Assembly: GCA_036651575.1 (NCBI GenBank)
Contig: JAVVXN010000003.1
Coordinates: forward strand, 1-64,000
DNA length: 64,000 nucleotides
DNA from: JAVWGW01 sp036651575
Lineage (GTDB): Bacteria; Actinomycetota; Coriobacteriia; Coriobacteriales; Eggerthellaceae
Reading direction: 5' to 3'
The notes beneath the pieces were generated by a model. It was given only the letters and a program-made list of their open reading frames with translations, made no database searches and was not told where the DNA came from. Made by a program: the position numbers and the translations under genes. Below are positions 40,985 through 50,562 of the stretch, one piece after another; positions within the stretch are counted from its first letter, which is position 1; the number at the start of each line of letters is the position of its first letter.

Positions 40985-43042
40985 ATGAAGTCATATCGAA
41001 TTACCGTATCCGTTTTATGCGCTTTCGTTTTGGTCTGTACTCCTCTTTCCGCTGCGCTTGCTCAAGATATTCAACCGGATGTTTCCGGGGGAAATATGAC
41101 GGGGCTTGTTGGTGATACGGAGAGTTCAAAGCAGCAAGCCGATGAGGGGTCAGTGCCCGCTGTTGTACAGCAAGCTTCGGGAGAGCAGCTTGAGGGCAGT
41201 GCGGCGTCGAGCGTATCCGATGCCGAGATTGCCGAAACACTCGCTACGGCAGATATCGTGGGAGCACATGAAGGGGCAGCAGCGGGTGTTGCGAGCACCC
41301 TTGACCTTTTGGCTTCGGCGGGAGTAACCACCCTTGCAGGAGAAAGCTTGTACGATACGGCTGCTGCCGAAGCACGCTATGCCTACAGCGCTTCTTCCTG
41401 GGCTATCGTTGCAAGCGGGGAAAGCAGCGTTGACGCTTTGGCGGCAACTTCGCTTGCCGGAGCACTTGACTGTCCTATTTTGCTGACGTCGAAAAGCTCG
41501 CTTCCCGCTGCTACCTCTGATGCTTTGGCATCCCTTGGTGTGACCAACGTTATTATTACGGGTGGCGAAGGGGTGATTTCGGCATCGGTGGCAGATGAGA
41601 TCAGCGCCCAGGTGGGTACGAGCCCCACCCGTCTGTTCGGTCAGGATCAATACGATACCCAGCTTGCGATCTACGCCTACGGGGCTGACCGGTCCCTGTG
41701 GGGATCTCAGGCGATCGTCGTTTCCGGTGTGGCGGGCCAATTCGCCGATGCACTTTCGGCAGCACCGGTGGCTTTCGCGCAAAAGGCGCCGATATTTTTC
41801 GTGGATGAGACCGGATCGTTGCCGGATGCGACGATCCGGGTGCTTTTTGCGGCAGCGCCTCTTTCGTCTATGGTTGCCGTGGGGGGCTCAGCTGTTGTTG
41901 CCGAACGGACGATAGGCGCGCTTCAGGCGATCGTTGTTGCTCATGGGCACAGCCGCTCAAATGTTGTGCGTCTGTTCGGTAATAGCCTCTACGATACGAG
42001 CGCAAATGTGGCTGCCTGGGCGGTTGAAAACGCTATTTTATCCTGGGATAACGTGGCGTTTGCCACCGGGAAGATGCCCTATGATGCCCTCGCTGGTAGC
42101 GTGGTACAGGGCCGGGATCGTTCGGTTTTACTGCTGGTGGACGAGGGGAGCATGCAGGGGCTTGACGCCGTCGTGTCTTCCGGTGCCTCCATCTCCGGTT
42201 TGAAGTTTTTAGGGGGAACCTCGGTGGTGAAAGCTGAAACGCGTCGCAGTATTTGCTCTGCGTTAGGCCTGCCTTATCTGTCTGTCAGCTCGCTTTACCA
42301 CGACATTTCCTTGGCGCAATTTGCCCAAATAGAATCGAGTGCATCAGGAAAATATACCGTTGATGAAATATTGAGCAGTATGGATCCTGCGCGTTTCGCG
42401 GAGGGTACTTCGGGTTTTTACCAATTTGCGGATTTATCGCAGGGCTATTCGGGGATGACAGCGGATCAGCTCGATTCGTTTATCGACGCAAACGTTTCAT
42501 ATCAAGAGAAAAGAAATGGCGTGAGAAGCAAGCTGAGGGGTAGCGGTGCCTCCTTTATCGCCGCAGCGAAGAAGTATCAAATCAATGAGGTGTACCTGCT
42601 CGCTCATGCGGCTCTCGAGAGTGGATGGGGTTGTTCTGCGCTGGCTCAAGGAACCGTGAAAGGCTATGAGGGTTATCTGAATTTCTACGGTATCGGCGCC
42701 TATGATCTCGATCCGAAGAATGGCGGGGCTGCCTTGGCAAAAGATCAGCAGTGGGATACTCCCGAAAAAGCCATCCTGGGTGCTGCCCGTTGGATATCGC
42801 GCAACTACATTCATCCCACCGTTGCCTCAGCGACTGTTTCCGGGCCGCAAAATACGCTGTGGCAGATGAAGTGGGATGTTCGGCGTGCGGTTGCCGAGGG
42901 CGGTGTTTGGCATCAGTATGCGACGAGCAGAACGTGGGCGACCGGTATCGCTTCGGTTATGAACGATTTTTACCGGCAGAGCAACCATTCTTTTGAAGAA
43001 ACGGGTCTGTCTTTTATCGTCCCCGCTTTTGCGCAGCAGTAA
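40985..43042 (+). CDS. Secreted glucosaminidase-domain wall hydrolase with CWB2 repeats
   Basis: This 685-residue secreted protein has a signal peptide ending near ALA (residue 26) and a low-complexity linker rich in Ser, Ala and Glu. Three CWB2 repeats follow (about residues 110-435), then a C-terminal glucosaminidase-type domain with YLLAHAALESGWGCSALAQG (catalytic Glu likely in ESGWG), FYGIGAYD and EKAILGAARWIS. It would cut glycan strands of peptidoglycan. The ATG at 40985 has GAAGGTGG upstream. A GTG at 40952 overlapping the amidase stop is possible. Its last 29 bp overlap the end of the convergent gene on the minus strand. Confidence 0.9.
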   Translation: MKSYRITVSVLCAFVLVCTPLSAALAQDIQPDVSGGNMTGLVGDTESSKQQADEGSVPAVVQQASGEQLEGSAASSVSDAEIAETLATADIVGAHEGAAAGVASTLDLLASAGVTTLAGESLYDTAAAEARYAYSASSWAIVASGESSVDALAATSLAGALDCPILLTSKSSLPAATSDALASLGVTNVIITGGEGVISASVADEISAQVGTSPTRLFGQDQYDTQLAIYAYGADRSLWGSQAIVVSGVAGQFADALSAAPVAFAQKAPIFFVDETGSLPDATIRVLFAAAPLSSMVAVGGSAVVAERTIGALQAIVVAHGHSRSNVVRLFGNSLYDTSANVAAWAVENAILSWDNVAFATGKMPYDALAGSVVQGRDRSVLLLVDEGSMQGLDAVVSSGASISGLKFLGGTSVVKAETRRSICSALGLPYLSVSSLYHDISLAQFAQIESSASGKYTVDEILSSMDPARFAEGTSGFYQFADLSQGYSGMTADQLDSFIDANVSYQEKRNGVRSKLRGSGASFIAAAKKYQINEVYLLAHAALESGWGCSALAQGTVKGYEGYLNFYGIGAYDLDPKNGGAALAKDQQWDTPEKAILGAARWISRNYIHPTVASATVSGPQNTLWQMKWDVRRAVAEGGVWHQYATSRTWATGIASVMNDFYRQSNHSFEETGLSFIVPAFAQQ
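41330..41824 (+). repeat. 495-bp block identical to 39474-39968 (second copy)
   Basis: This is the downstream member of the direct repeat pair inside the CWB2-coding part of the glucosaminidase gene. It encodes the first and most of the second CWB2 repeat. Direct orientation and 1856-bp spacing mean that recombination between the copies would delete one unit and leave a single in-frame hybrid gene. Confidence 0.9.
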
Positions 43043-44690
43043 CCGTTTTGTGAGGGTAGGCGTGTCGGGCTGATTGTGCGTTCGGGCTCAAAAACGCCGT
43101 TGCTATCACAATGGGTAAGGCGAGATGGAAGGGCAACATGTAGCGGAACTCGCAGTAGTAGGGTGCTGCAACCAGCATGGTTGCCCAGAGGGCGATCAGG
43201 GGAACGTAGGGGAGTATCAATTCTTTTTGAGAGCGCATCCAGCGCACGAGAGCGAGACCTACTACCAACCATACGGCTGCTGCAATGCTGAATAGAGGTG
43301 ACACAAAGCTGCTCGTGCGCATGTTGCCGTAGTTGCTATCCTGATTCCCACCCACTATTGGTATCGGCGCCACTTCGTAGAGGAGGTTTCGGCCCTCCTC
43401 TTTCGTGATGCCGCTTGTGGTGACAACCCAATCCTGCGTCTCGATATTCCAGTATCCTTCGGTTTCTCTCAGCCACGCTTCGAAATAGGTTTTCGGATTC
43501 TCGAGTCCGATTTCAAGCCAGAGTTTCAGAAACTCTGGCTTGTGCGAATCGAGCCATTCGTCGTTGAAGGAAGGATCGTATTTAACGGGATTGGTGGATA
43601 TTGGATTGTAGCGTTGAGCCATCTGGTCAAGGTCGACCAGATGGGCTAATTTTTCTTCCTGTTCCGGCGTCATCGACCCGTTGTTGGCTACGACGGCCGA
43701 GATCTGCTGCAGCGGAATCCCTACCGATTCCCTGAAAGGCGAAGGGGCGATGCTGCATGCGGTGAAGAGTGGTCCGGTAATTACTAAAACGACCGGAATG
43801 ACGATCAGGAGGGGAATGAGTCGTTTGAGGTGACGGCGGTATACGACCGCCAGACAAAGTGCGCATGCTGCCATAGCGAAAACGCCATTATTCCGCAGTA
43901 GACAGATAGCAAAGGCGAGTGCGGTAAGGCGTAGGCACGTTGTCGGTGATTCCAAAAGCCTTCCCTTGCTAAAGGCGATTTCAAAGAGTAAAAGAATAAA
44001 CAAAAGCATACAGAGCGAAAACGGGATGTCTTTCCACATGGTGGTCGCGTATTTCGCAATAATTGGGTTAAAGGTGAAAAAGGCGAGGGTTGCAAGGGCG
44101 ACCAAATCGGGTGCCCCCATTTTTTTGATCCAATAGCACGCGTATGCGCAGACAGCTGCCGTGAAGATGAGCTGGATAAACAGATACAGCGCGGTTCCTA
44201 TCGCCACATTTCCCAGCGCGTTTCCGAGAATCACAAAGGGGGATATGAGCAGGGTGAACATGACCGGATGTGCATTCGACCAGGGCAGTTGGCCGAGTGC
44301 TATCTTGATCGAATCGACGCTGTCGCCGGAATAGGAGCCGGGAAAATTAACAAGAAAGGTGATAAAGAACGACAGAAATAAAACGGCAAAAGCGATGCCT
44401 CCTCTGTTTTTTGAAACCGCCGTTTCCGCAAAGGTGATTTGGTGCGTGTCAAGCCAATACGTCACAAGGGTAAGTCCCGCGAAAAGAAGCAGGGAAAAGG
44501 CGCAAAACGACCAAAAGCACTCCGAAAAACCGGTGCCGTCAAGCCAGTGGCCCAAAACCCACGAAGCTGAAAGCAGGACGGAAAAAATCGCCAAGAGGGC
44601 GTAGTGTGCGGGCGTTGAAAAAACCCGACTCTTGATTTGTGCGAGAAAATTATGCGAAGCATCATCGAGGCCAAAAGTTGTTTTGGACAT
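43014..44690 (-). CDS. Polytopic membrane protein, DUF6020/GT-C-like
   Basis: This 558-residue protein has about 12 membrane segments. The loop VNFPGSYSGDSVDSIKIALG followed by NAHPVMFTLLISP and the later YATTMWKDIPFSLCMLLF fit the DUF6020 family. That family resembles GT-C glycosyltransferases using polyprenyl-phosphate sugars (the acidic GDS loop is a candidate active site). The start at 44690 has only a weak ribosome site. Its 3' end overlaps the glucosaminidase gene by 29 bp on the other strand. The 345-nt region from 44691 to 45035 contains a TATGATTATAAC stretch that could hold a promoter, but no gene. Confidence 0.8.
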   Translation of the reverse strand: MSKTTFGLDDASHNFLAQIKSRVFSTPAHYALLAIFSVLLSASWVLGHWLDGTGFSECFWSFCAFSLLLFAGLTLVTYWLDTHQITFAETAVSKNRGGIAFAVLFLSFFITFLVNFPGSYSGDSVDSIKIALGQLPWSNAHPVMFTLLISPFVILGNALGNVAIGTALYLFIQLIFTAAVCAYACYWIKKMGAPDLVALATLAFFTFNPIIAKYATTMWKDIPFSLCMLLFILLLFEIAFSKGRLLESPTTCLRLTALAFAICLLRNNGVFAMAACALCLAVVYRRHLKRLIPLLIVIPVVLVITGPLFTACSIAPSPFRESVGIPLQQISAVVANNGSMTPEQEEKLAHLVDLDQMAQRYNPISTNPVKYDPSFNDEWLDSHKPEFLKLWLEIGLENPKTYFEAWLRETEGYWNIETQDWVVTTSGITKEEGRNLLYEVAPIPIVGGNQDSNYGNMRTSSFVSPLFSIAAAVWLVVGLALVRWMRSQKELILPYVPLIALWATMLVAAPYYCEFRYMLPFHLALPIVIATAFLSPNAQSARHAYPHKTVTAAQKRGR

Positions 44691-45035
44691 AAGAAGGCAA
44701 AACCTTTCAAGTTGATTTCGTCATGCATCGTATGATTATAACAAGGAGATCGTGGTTTTTAGTGGGGATGAAGTGGACGTTTGGTTCGGGTTACCCGTCT
44801 GTCAGTATCGGTTCAAACGGTGTGCGTTATCGTTGTTTTACCAGACGGCACGGCGTTAAGGCTGTATGTCTGGTGTGTGGTTTGCTATAATGCCCTCTTG
44901 CTGTCGATGGTCTTTGAGCGGGCAGCGATTGCCGGTGTCTGGCCCGCTCGATTTCATTGCTGCAAGAGGTTATCTATACGTTTTTTGCGATAGGGCACGA
45001 TGGTGTGTCTGTCGCAACAAGGCTCAAAGGAAGTC

Positions 45036-46100
45036 ATGATGGCACCGATGGAAGAGGATAACGCGCTCGTGATTTCTCTCGGCGTGGTCGCGTTGAACGA
45101 AGAGCTTTTTTTGCCGGATTTGCTCAACGACATTCGGCAACAAGATTACCCTCACGACCTTCTTGAAATTATTTTGGTCGATGGCGGTTCTGATGATGAA
45201 ACAAAAAATATCATGCTTCAATTTGCGCACAATGAACGATCTTTTCGTGCTGTTGTGGTGCTTGATAATCCTCGGCGCATCCAAGCTGCTGGGTGGAATC
45301 GGGTGATTCGTGCTGCTGCGGGCGATGCTGTTATTCGCGTCGATGCTCACGCCTCCCTTCCGGTCCACTTTGTTTCCGCCAACGCGCAAACGCTGATGGA
45401 CGGTCATGACGTATGTGGCGGTACGCGTCCGACGGCGGTGCCGAAACAGGATGAAACCCCCTGGCGGGAAACGTTGCATCGGGCTGAAGAATCGGCTTTT
45501 GGCAGCAGTGTGGCCGATTATCGCAAGGCGTTACAACCCGGTTATGTCACCTCGGTTTTTCATGGAGCGTATCGGGTGGCGGTCTTTAAGGATGTGGGTG
45601 TTTTTGATGAACGCCTGGTGCGTACCGAAGATAATGATCTGCACTATCGCATAAGACAGCGCGGTTACAAGATCTATTTTAACCCTGAAATAGCATCGGT
45701 TCAGTATGTGCGGGGATCGTTGCAAAAGATGCTCAAGCAAAAATATGGAAACGGATACTGGATAGGGCGTACCCTGTTCGTAAATCCTCGCTGTTTACAG
45801 CTTTATCACTTTGTGCCGGGCGTCTTTGTCGCGGCATGTCTGATCTGCGCTGTGGTGGGGCTGTGTGCTTCGTGGTGGCCGCTGATCTTACTCGGTGTGC
45901 TTTACGGCGTTGCCTGCATTGCGCTGGGTGTCAAGGCGGTCATAGGGGTAAAGAAAAAAAATATGACGATGCTTGTTCTTCCCCTCGTGTTTTGTGGCAT
46001 CCACGTGTCGTATGGGGTGGGAACACTGCTGGGCATCGTGAGGGGTTTGTTTGGTGGATTGGGCGATTTTGATACCAGCTATACGGTAAAGTCACCATAA
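45036..46100 (+). CDS. Family 2 glycosyltransferase, ExoA-like
   Basis: This 354-residue GT2 has LGVVALNEELFLPDLL, IILVDGGSDDETKNI, the metal-binding RVDAHA and RTEDNDLHYRIRQRG, then two or three C-terminal membrane helices. It resembles ExoA/succinoglycan-type transferases that extend lipid-linked oligosaccharides. I use the ATG at 45036 (the next codon is also ATG) with AAAGGA upstream. An in-frame ATG at 45000 is less likely. It begins the plus-strand polymer operon. Confidence 0.88.
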   Translation: MMAPMEEDNALVISLGVVALNEELFLPDLLNDIRQQDYPHDLLEIILVDGGSDDETKNIMLQFAHNERSFRAVVVLDNPRRIQAAGWNRVIRAAAGDAVIRVDAHASLPVHFVSANAQTLMDGHDVCGGTRPTAVPKQDETPWRETLHRAEESAFGSSVADYRKALQPGYVTSVFHGAYRVAVFKDVGVFDERLVRTEDNDLHYRIRQRGYKIYFNPEIASVQYVRGSLQKMLKQKYGNGYWIGRTLFVNPRCLQLYHFVPGVFVAACLICAVVGLCASWWPLILLGVLYGVACIALGVKAVIGVKKKNMTMLVLPLVFCGIHVSYGVGTLLGIVRGLFGGLGDFDTSYTVKSP

Positions 46101-46128
46101 GTATTCTCGGGCAGTTGATGCCGGTGAG

Positions 46129-47019
46129 ATGGATTGTTTTGGCAAAATGTCCGGAGTTTCCCGTTTGAATGGTGTGTATATGGTTGAGCAAACTGAGTTA
46201 AGAAAATTACAATTGGTGGAATTTGATCTCATGAAGCGCTTTGCTGAAATTTGCGAAGCGCAAGGTCTTCGTTATTATCTGCTTGGCGGTACCTTGTTGG
46301 GTGCTGTTCGTCATGGGGGGTTTATCCCCTGGGATGATGACGTCGATCTGTGTATGCCACGAGAAGATTACGAACAATTTCTTGCAGGTGCTTCTGAGGC
46401 AATGGGAGACGACGGAATACGTATCGTCAGCATCTACAGCGACGATACGTATCGTCAGGGTATGGCCAAGATGACGACGAGCAAGATGCAGATTATCAAT
46501 CGTTCCGCCAACGAAGAGCGCGTAGAAGATGCCTGGATTGACATCATTCCTTTGGACGGTTTTCCTACCAAGACCCTCGCGGTTCTCTGTCATAAAGCGC
46601 GTCTTCTGTTTTGGAAGATCATGGATGCCACAGCGGAATTCGACTATGTTGTCGATACGAAAAGAAAACGGGGCGTGTTGGGATCGGTTGCTTTAAGGGT
46701 ACTTGAGTTTCTCTGCCGATTCATTCGCCCGTTTGGATCCGACTATCACCGGGTGTTTATGCACACGGAAAAGGCGCTGAAGCGATATCCCTATGCCGAA
46801 AGCTCCTCGGCGATCAATCTGTATGCAGCACGCGGTTTTAAGGAAATATTCCCGGTCGAAATGCTCGGGGAGGGGCGTTTGATCGCCTTTGAGGGACGCG
46901 AGTTCGTTGCTCCTGTCGATTACGAAGCGGTTCTCGAAACGATCTACGGAGCAGATTACCTGACGCCTCCTCCCGAAAACGATCGCAACTGGCATAACTC
47001 TGAAGTGCTTCCTACCTAA
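46129..47019 (+). CDS. LicD family phosphotransferase (module 1)
   Basis: This 296-residue LicD-type nucleotidyltransferase-fold enzyme has the signature YLLGGTLLGAVRHGGF followed by IPWDDDVDLCM, whose acidic cluster binds metal. LicD proteins transfer a phospho-alcohol from a CDP donor to a glycan. The family includes phosphocholine transferases and the eukaryotic ribitol-phosphate transferases fukutin and FKRP. Genes for CDP-ribitol synthesis follow directly, so ribitol-phosphate transfer is the best guess. The start is uncertain: ATG at 46129 (GGTGAG upstream) or at 46180, where homology begins. Confidence 0.88.
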   Translation: MDCFGKMSGVSRLNGVYMVEQTELRKLQLVEFDLMKRFAEICEAQGLRYYLLGGTLLGAVRHGGFIPWDDDVDLCMPREDYEQFLAGASEAMGDDGIRIVSIYSDDTYRQGMAKMTTSKMQIINRSANEERVEDAWIDIIPLDGFPTKTLAVLCHKARLLFWKIMDATAEFDYVVDTKRKRGVLGSVALRVLEFLCRFIRPFGSDYHRVFMHTEKALKRYPYAESSSAINLYAARGFKEIFPVEMLGEGRLIAFEGREFVAPVDYEAVLETIYGADYLTPPPENDRNWHNSEVLPT

Positions 47020-47110
47020 TACCGATTGTGGGTTTTAGGTTCGTGCGTTCCTTTGGGGTATTGTTTTAAGATAAAATTAATCGAATACTTGTTTTTCACG
47101 GGAGGCTCAT

Positions 47111-47821
47111 ATGATATTCGGCGCAATTTTGGCTGGTGGTGTAGGTTCTCGCATGAATATAGATAGTATGCCGAAACAGTTTCTTCCTTTGGGAAGTAAG
47201 CCGATTTTCCTGCATACGCTCGAGAAGTTTCTTTTGTGCAGTGAGTTTGATGCGATCTATATTGGCGTTCATAAGGATTGGGTCGATTTTGTAAAGGATG
47301 CGCTGCTAGACTGCACCCCTTCAAAGATTCCCGTTCATATTGCCTGCGGGGGAGATGATCGCAACGAGACCATCATGCGGGTTATCGCGGACATCGAACG
47401 TGATTACGGAGTGCGCGATGACGATTTTATCGTTACTCACGATTCCGTTCGTCCCTTCGTGAAGCTTTCGATCATCAGGGAAAATATCGCTGCTGCGTCA
47501 CGCTACGATGCGTGCGATACCGTTATCCCTGCAACGGATACCATCGTGGAATCAAGTGACGGCGATACGATCGAGGCCATTCCTTTGCGCAATACCATGT
47601 ATCAGGGGCAAACGCCGCAAAGCTTTAGGATTTCGGTTTTGAAGAATATGTATAAAGATCTCGAGGTTGAACAGCGTTGTCTTTTGACGGATGCGTGCAA
47701 GATTTTGGTCATGAAAGGTCAGCCGGTTCATTTGGTTCAAGGCGATGTGACAAACATCAAGTTAACGACGGTGATGGACTACAAGGTCGCCCAGGCAATG
47801 CTGGAAAGCGGAGTCGAGTAA
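47111..47821 (+). CDS. tarI: Ribitol-5-phosphate cytidylyltransferase, IspD/TarI-like
   Basis: This 236-residue cytidylyltransferase has AILAGGVGSRM and MPKQFLPLGSKPIF (nucleotide and Lys sites), HDSVRPFV and TDACKILVMKGQPVHLVQGD. The sequence alone fits both IspD (isoprenoid pathway) and TarI (CDP-ribitol). The TarJ-like reductase 3 nt downstream and the LicD upstream favour TarI. The ATG has GGGAGG upstream. The 91-nt gap after licD may hold a promoter, but no good -35/-10 pair is seen. Confidence 0.88.
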   Translation: MIFGAILAGGVGSRMNIDSMPKQFLPLGSKPIFLHTLEKFLLCSEFDAIYIGVHKDWVDFVKDALLDCTPSKIPVHIACGGDDRNETIMRVIADIERDYGVRDDDFIVTHDSVRPFVKLSIIRENIAAASRYDACDTVIPATDTIVESSDGDTIEAIPLRNTMYQGQTPQSFRISVLKNMYKDLEVEQRCLLTDACKILVMKGQPVHLVQGDVTNIKLTTVMDYKVAQAMLESGVE

Positions 47822-47824
47822 GCG

Positions 47825-48838
47825 ATGATCAATAACGTGTATCAGTTGGTTTCACCAAAAACCATCGTCGTTAAATTCGAAGACATGATCACTGAAGGTA
47901 AAGTGCTGATTCGTCCTCGATATATGGCGCTCTGTCATGCCGATCAACGATATTTTCAGGGAAGGCGCGACCCTCGGGTGATGCGCCAGAAACTTCCCAT
48001 GGCACTGATCCATGAATGCATGGGAGAAGTCGTCTCCGATGCTTCCGGCACGTTTTCGCTTGGCGAAAACGTGGTGATGATTCCCAATGTTGCCGGCCGC
48101 GCTGACGAAGGCCTCTATGAAAATTATTCGGAGGGATCGGGCTTTCTGTCCAGCGGGCGAGATGGCTTCATGCGTGAACTGGTAAACCTCTGTTCTGACC
48201 GGGTTGTTTCTTGTACGGGAATCGACCCCCGGGTTGCTGCGATCACTGAATTTGTGAGCGTGACAGCCCATGCGGCCAGTCGTTTTGAGGCCGCAGCTCA
48301 TCCGAGAAAAGAGCGCATAGCGATCATCGGTGATGGGTCGTTGGCGTATGTCATGGCCTGTATGCTCTCCGCCCTGTATCCGTTGAGCGCCTTGATCGTT
48401 GTCGGTCGCAATCAGGAAAAACTCAACCTGTTTTCCTTTGTCTCGGAACGCTATCTCACCGATGCGCTGCCCGATGATTTACATTTTGATCATGCTTTCG
48501 AGTGTGCCGGTGGGGAGGGATCGATGGCGGCGATCGATACGGTTATTTCCCGCATCAATCCACAGGGTGTGCTCATGTTGCTTGGGGTCAGCGAACAATC
48601 TGTCCCTATTTTTACCCGTAACGTACTCGAAAAAGGCATGACTTTGATTGGCTGTTCGCGTTCGGGCCGAAAAGATTTTGAGACAGCACTTTCTGTTATG
48701 AGGAAATCTGACATCCAGCAGCGGTTGAAACAGATCATTTTCGTTGACGCGCCCGTTCGCGATGTTAAAGATATCAAACGCGCATTCGCAACCGATCTGC
48801 AGACGCCTTTTAAGACGGTCTTTGGGTGGGATATGTAA
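47825..48838 (+). CDS. tarJ: Ribulose-5-phosphate reductase, TarJ-like
   Basis: This 337-residue protein of the zinc alcohol dehydrogenase superfamily has the N-terminal YMALCHADQRYFQG (zinc Cys and His), LIHECMGEVV, a Rossmann domain with IAIIGDGSLAYVMA and FECAGGEGS. TarJ reduces ribulose 5-phosphate to ribitol 5-phosphate with NADPH, which TarI then activates with CTP. Pairing with tarI (3-nt gap) makes this the likely role. The polymerase gene overlaps its stop (TAATG). Confidence 0.88.
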   Translation: MINNVYQLVSPKTIVVKFEDMITEGKVLIRPRYMALCHADQRYFQGRRDPRVMRQKLPMALIHECMGEVVSDASGTFSLGENVVMIPNVAGRADEGLYENYSEGSGFLSSGRDGFMRELVNLCSDRVVSCTGIDPRVAAITEFVSVTAHAASRFEAAAHPRKERIAIIGDGSLAYVMACMLSALYPLSALIVVGRNQEKLNLFSFVSERYLTDALPDDLHFDHAFECAGGEGSMAAIDTVISRINPQGVLMLLGVSEQSVPIFTRNVLEKGMTLIGCSRSGRKDFETALSVMRKSDIQQRLKQIIFVDAPVRDVKDIKRAFATDLQTPFKTVFGWDM

Positions 48839-50553
48839 TGGCGAAAGTCGCGACTTCGCCCTTGGATCTTTCCGTTCACTCCCTTCTGGGTGTTGTTTTC
48901 GGCGTATCTTTCCCTGGTTCTATCGTGCTTTTTGCAACGGGTATGTGCTTCCAGGATTTTACGGTTGCTTTGGTGGGGGTGCTGGCTCTTTGGGCATCCA
49001 ATATGCTCTACGCGTGTCTTGATGTGAAGAATCGGTTGCTGTTGCTTTTTTGCCATATGGGTATAGCTTTGTTTTTGCTATCTCGTCCCTTCGTGGCTCT
49101 TTTTGACCCCCGTCGCGGATGGCTTCTTTCGAGCGTTGAGACGACGAATTTTGCCCTTTGGGCAATTTTTCTTGCGCTCTTTTTTCTGTGTGCAGGAACT
49201 GCCGTGTACGAATTGATGAGTAAGGGCAACGCGCGGTGGTATCGGCAAAAAAAGGGGCTTTTCAAGAAAAAAATTCAGCCATCGCCTTCCATAAACCCTC
49301 TTATAAAGGTGCAAAAGCTTTCGAAAAGCGAGCGGATAGCGTGCATTCGCACGGCTGCATTGGTCTGCTTTTTGGTGTGCCTTGTCGGTTCGTTGATCTT
49401 GGGTTATCAGAAGCTTTCCTATATGCAGGGCTTGCGCTACGAAGAGTATTACCTCATCAATGTTGACGAGCACTCGTCGTGGATCATCACGACTTTGAGC
49501 GTGATGACGCCCTACCTGCTCTGTGCCTATCTCGCAACACTTCCCAAGCGTCGACCCACGATGATCTGTCTCGTCTTCTATATTATTACGACGATTCCGA
49601 TGCTGATCATCGGCTCTCGGAATGATTTTGTGCTCGCTGTTTTGTTCTCGCTGCTCTATTTTGTGCTTCGCAATGTTATCGATGACGAGAAGTGGATTGG
49701 ACGAAAAGAAGCTATTGTTATCTTGGTGGGCATCCCTATCGGAGTTTTCTTTATGGGTCTTTTGACCTACGTCAGAGCCGGGGGAGGAACGACTCCCGAT
49801 GGGTTTATTGCGCAGATAGTTGACGCTTTCTATAAGCAGGGAGTGACCTTTACTGTCTTGGGGCGCGGCTACGATGTCAATCCTCAAATTCAAGATCTTG
49901 GTTTTAAATTTTTCACTCTCGGATCGCTTATTTCGAATATAACGCAGGGATTTATTGGTCAAACGTTTCTTGGCTTCACTGATTTGGGTTCGATAAACAG
50001 TGCCGAATTGGCCTTGCACGGCAATGCTTACGCGCATACGATGTCCTTTTTTGCTCATTCCAATTATCTGGGAGGGGAGGGATACGGTTCCTCGTTTGTC
50101 CTGGAAGCCTATGCTGATTTTGGATATGCCGGCATTGCGGTGATCAGCTTTTTGTTGGGTCTTTGTTTTGCGGGGCTTTCGCGGGCAATCGGGAAAACTT
50201 GGTTTATGGGAATGGTAGCCCTCATGTCTCTTTTCGGAGCCTTTCACATGGCGCGCGGTTCCGCAATGGAATGGATCGAGTTCATTTGGAGCACACGGTT
50301 TTGGTTTGCGATGGCTTTTTTGGCGGTCGTCTTTGTGTGCTTCGTTCTTCTGAGAGGTTATACGACAAAAACAGCTCCTTCGGTAAAGATGAGCATCGCG
50401 ACTTTACCGAGTTTATCTGGGTCAACCCGTTCTTCAATGCTTGATTGCATATCGGTGGCTGGGTTGAACGAGAATGCTTTGGAGTGTTGTAATAAATATG
50501 GTATGCCTGTGGTTGGGTGTCAACAGCCCAAGCGCAAGCGGAAACGAAATTGA
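48838..50553 (+). CDS. wzy: O-antigen/polysaccharide polymerase, Wzy-like
   Basis: This 571-residue membrane protein has about 12 membrane segments. It carries LLTYVRAGGGTTPDGF and FLYE-like AFYKQGVTFTVLGRGY in a large extracytoplasmic loop, plus ARGSAMEWIEFIWSTRFW near the C-terminus. This resembles the Wzy polymerases of Gram-positive capsule loci, which join flipped repeat units. Sequence conservation in this family is low, so the call leans on topology and context. It starts at the ATG at 48838, overlapping the tarJ stop, and is followed 9 nt later by wzz. Confidence 0.8.
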   Translation: MAKVATSPLDLSVHSLLGVVFGVSFPGSIVLFATGMCFQDFTVALVGVLALWASNMLYACLDVKNRLLLLFCHMGIALFLLSRPFVALFDPRRGWLLSSVETTNFALWAIFLALFFLCAGTAVYELMSKGNARWYRQKKGLFKKKIQPSPSINPLIKVQKLSKSERIACIRTAALVCFLVCLVGSLILGYQKLSYMQGLRYEEYYLINVDEHSSWIITTLSVMTPYLLCAYLATLPKRRPTMICLVFYIITTIPMLIIGSRNDFVLAVLFSLLYFVLRNVIDDEKWIGRKEAIVILVGIPIGVFFMGLLTYVRAGGGTTPDGFIAQIVDAFYKQGVTFTVLGRGYDVNPQIQDLGFKFFTLGSLISNITQGFIGQTFLGFTDLGSINSAELALHGNAYAHTMSFFAHSNYLGGEGYGSSFVLEAYADFGYAGIAVISFLLGLCFAGLSRAIGKTWFMGMVALMSLFGAFHMARGSAMEWIEFIWSTRFWFAMAFLAVVFVCFVLLRGYTTKTAPSVKMSIATLPSLSGSTRSSMLDCISVAGLNENALECCNKYGMPVVGCQQPKRKRKRN

Positions 50554-50562
50554 GGTATCTCT

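Noticed and set aside
39447..41782. Two minus-strand open frames of 159 and 210 codons with identical sequence
   Set aside because: They are antisense shadows of the identical CWB2 block. They only confirm that the two blocks match.
44781..44993. 70-codon open frame before the ExoA-like gene
   Set aside because: Cys/Arg-rich sequence without a ribosome site, in a region that looks intergenic.
47111..47821. Annotation as the isoprenoid enzyme IspD
   Set aside because: The sequence allows it, but the adjacent TarJ-like reductase and LicD gene make a CDP-ribitol role more likely.
49078..50247. 389-codon open frame on the minus strand
   Set aside because: It is antisense to wzy, with Lys/Arg/His-rich shadow composition and no domain.
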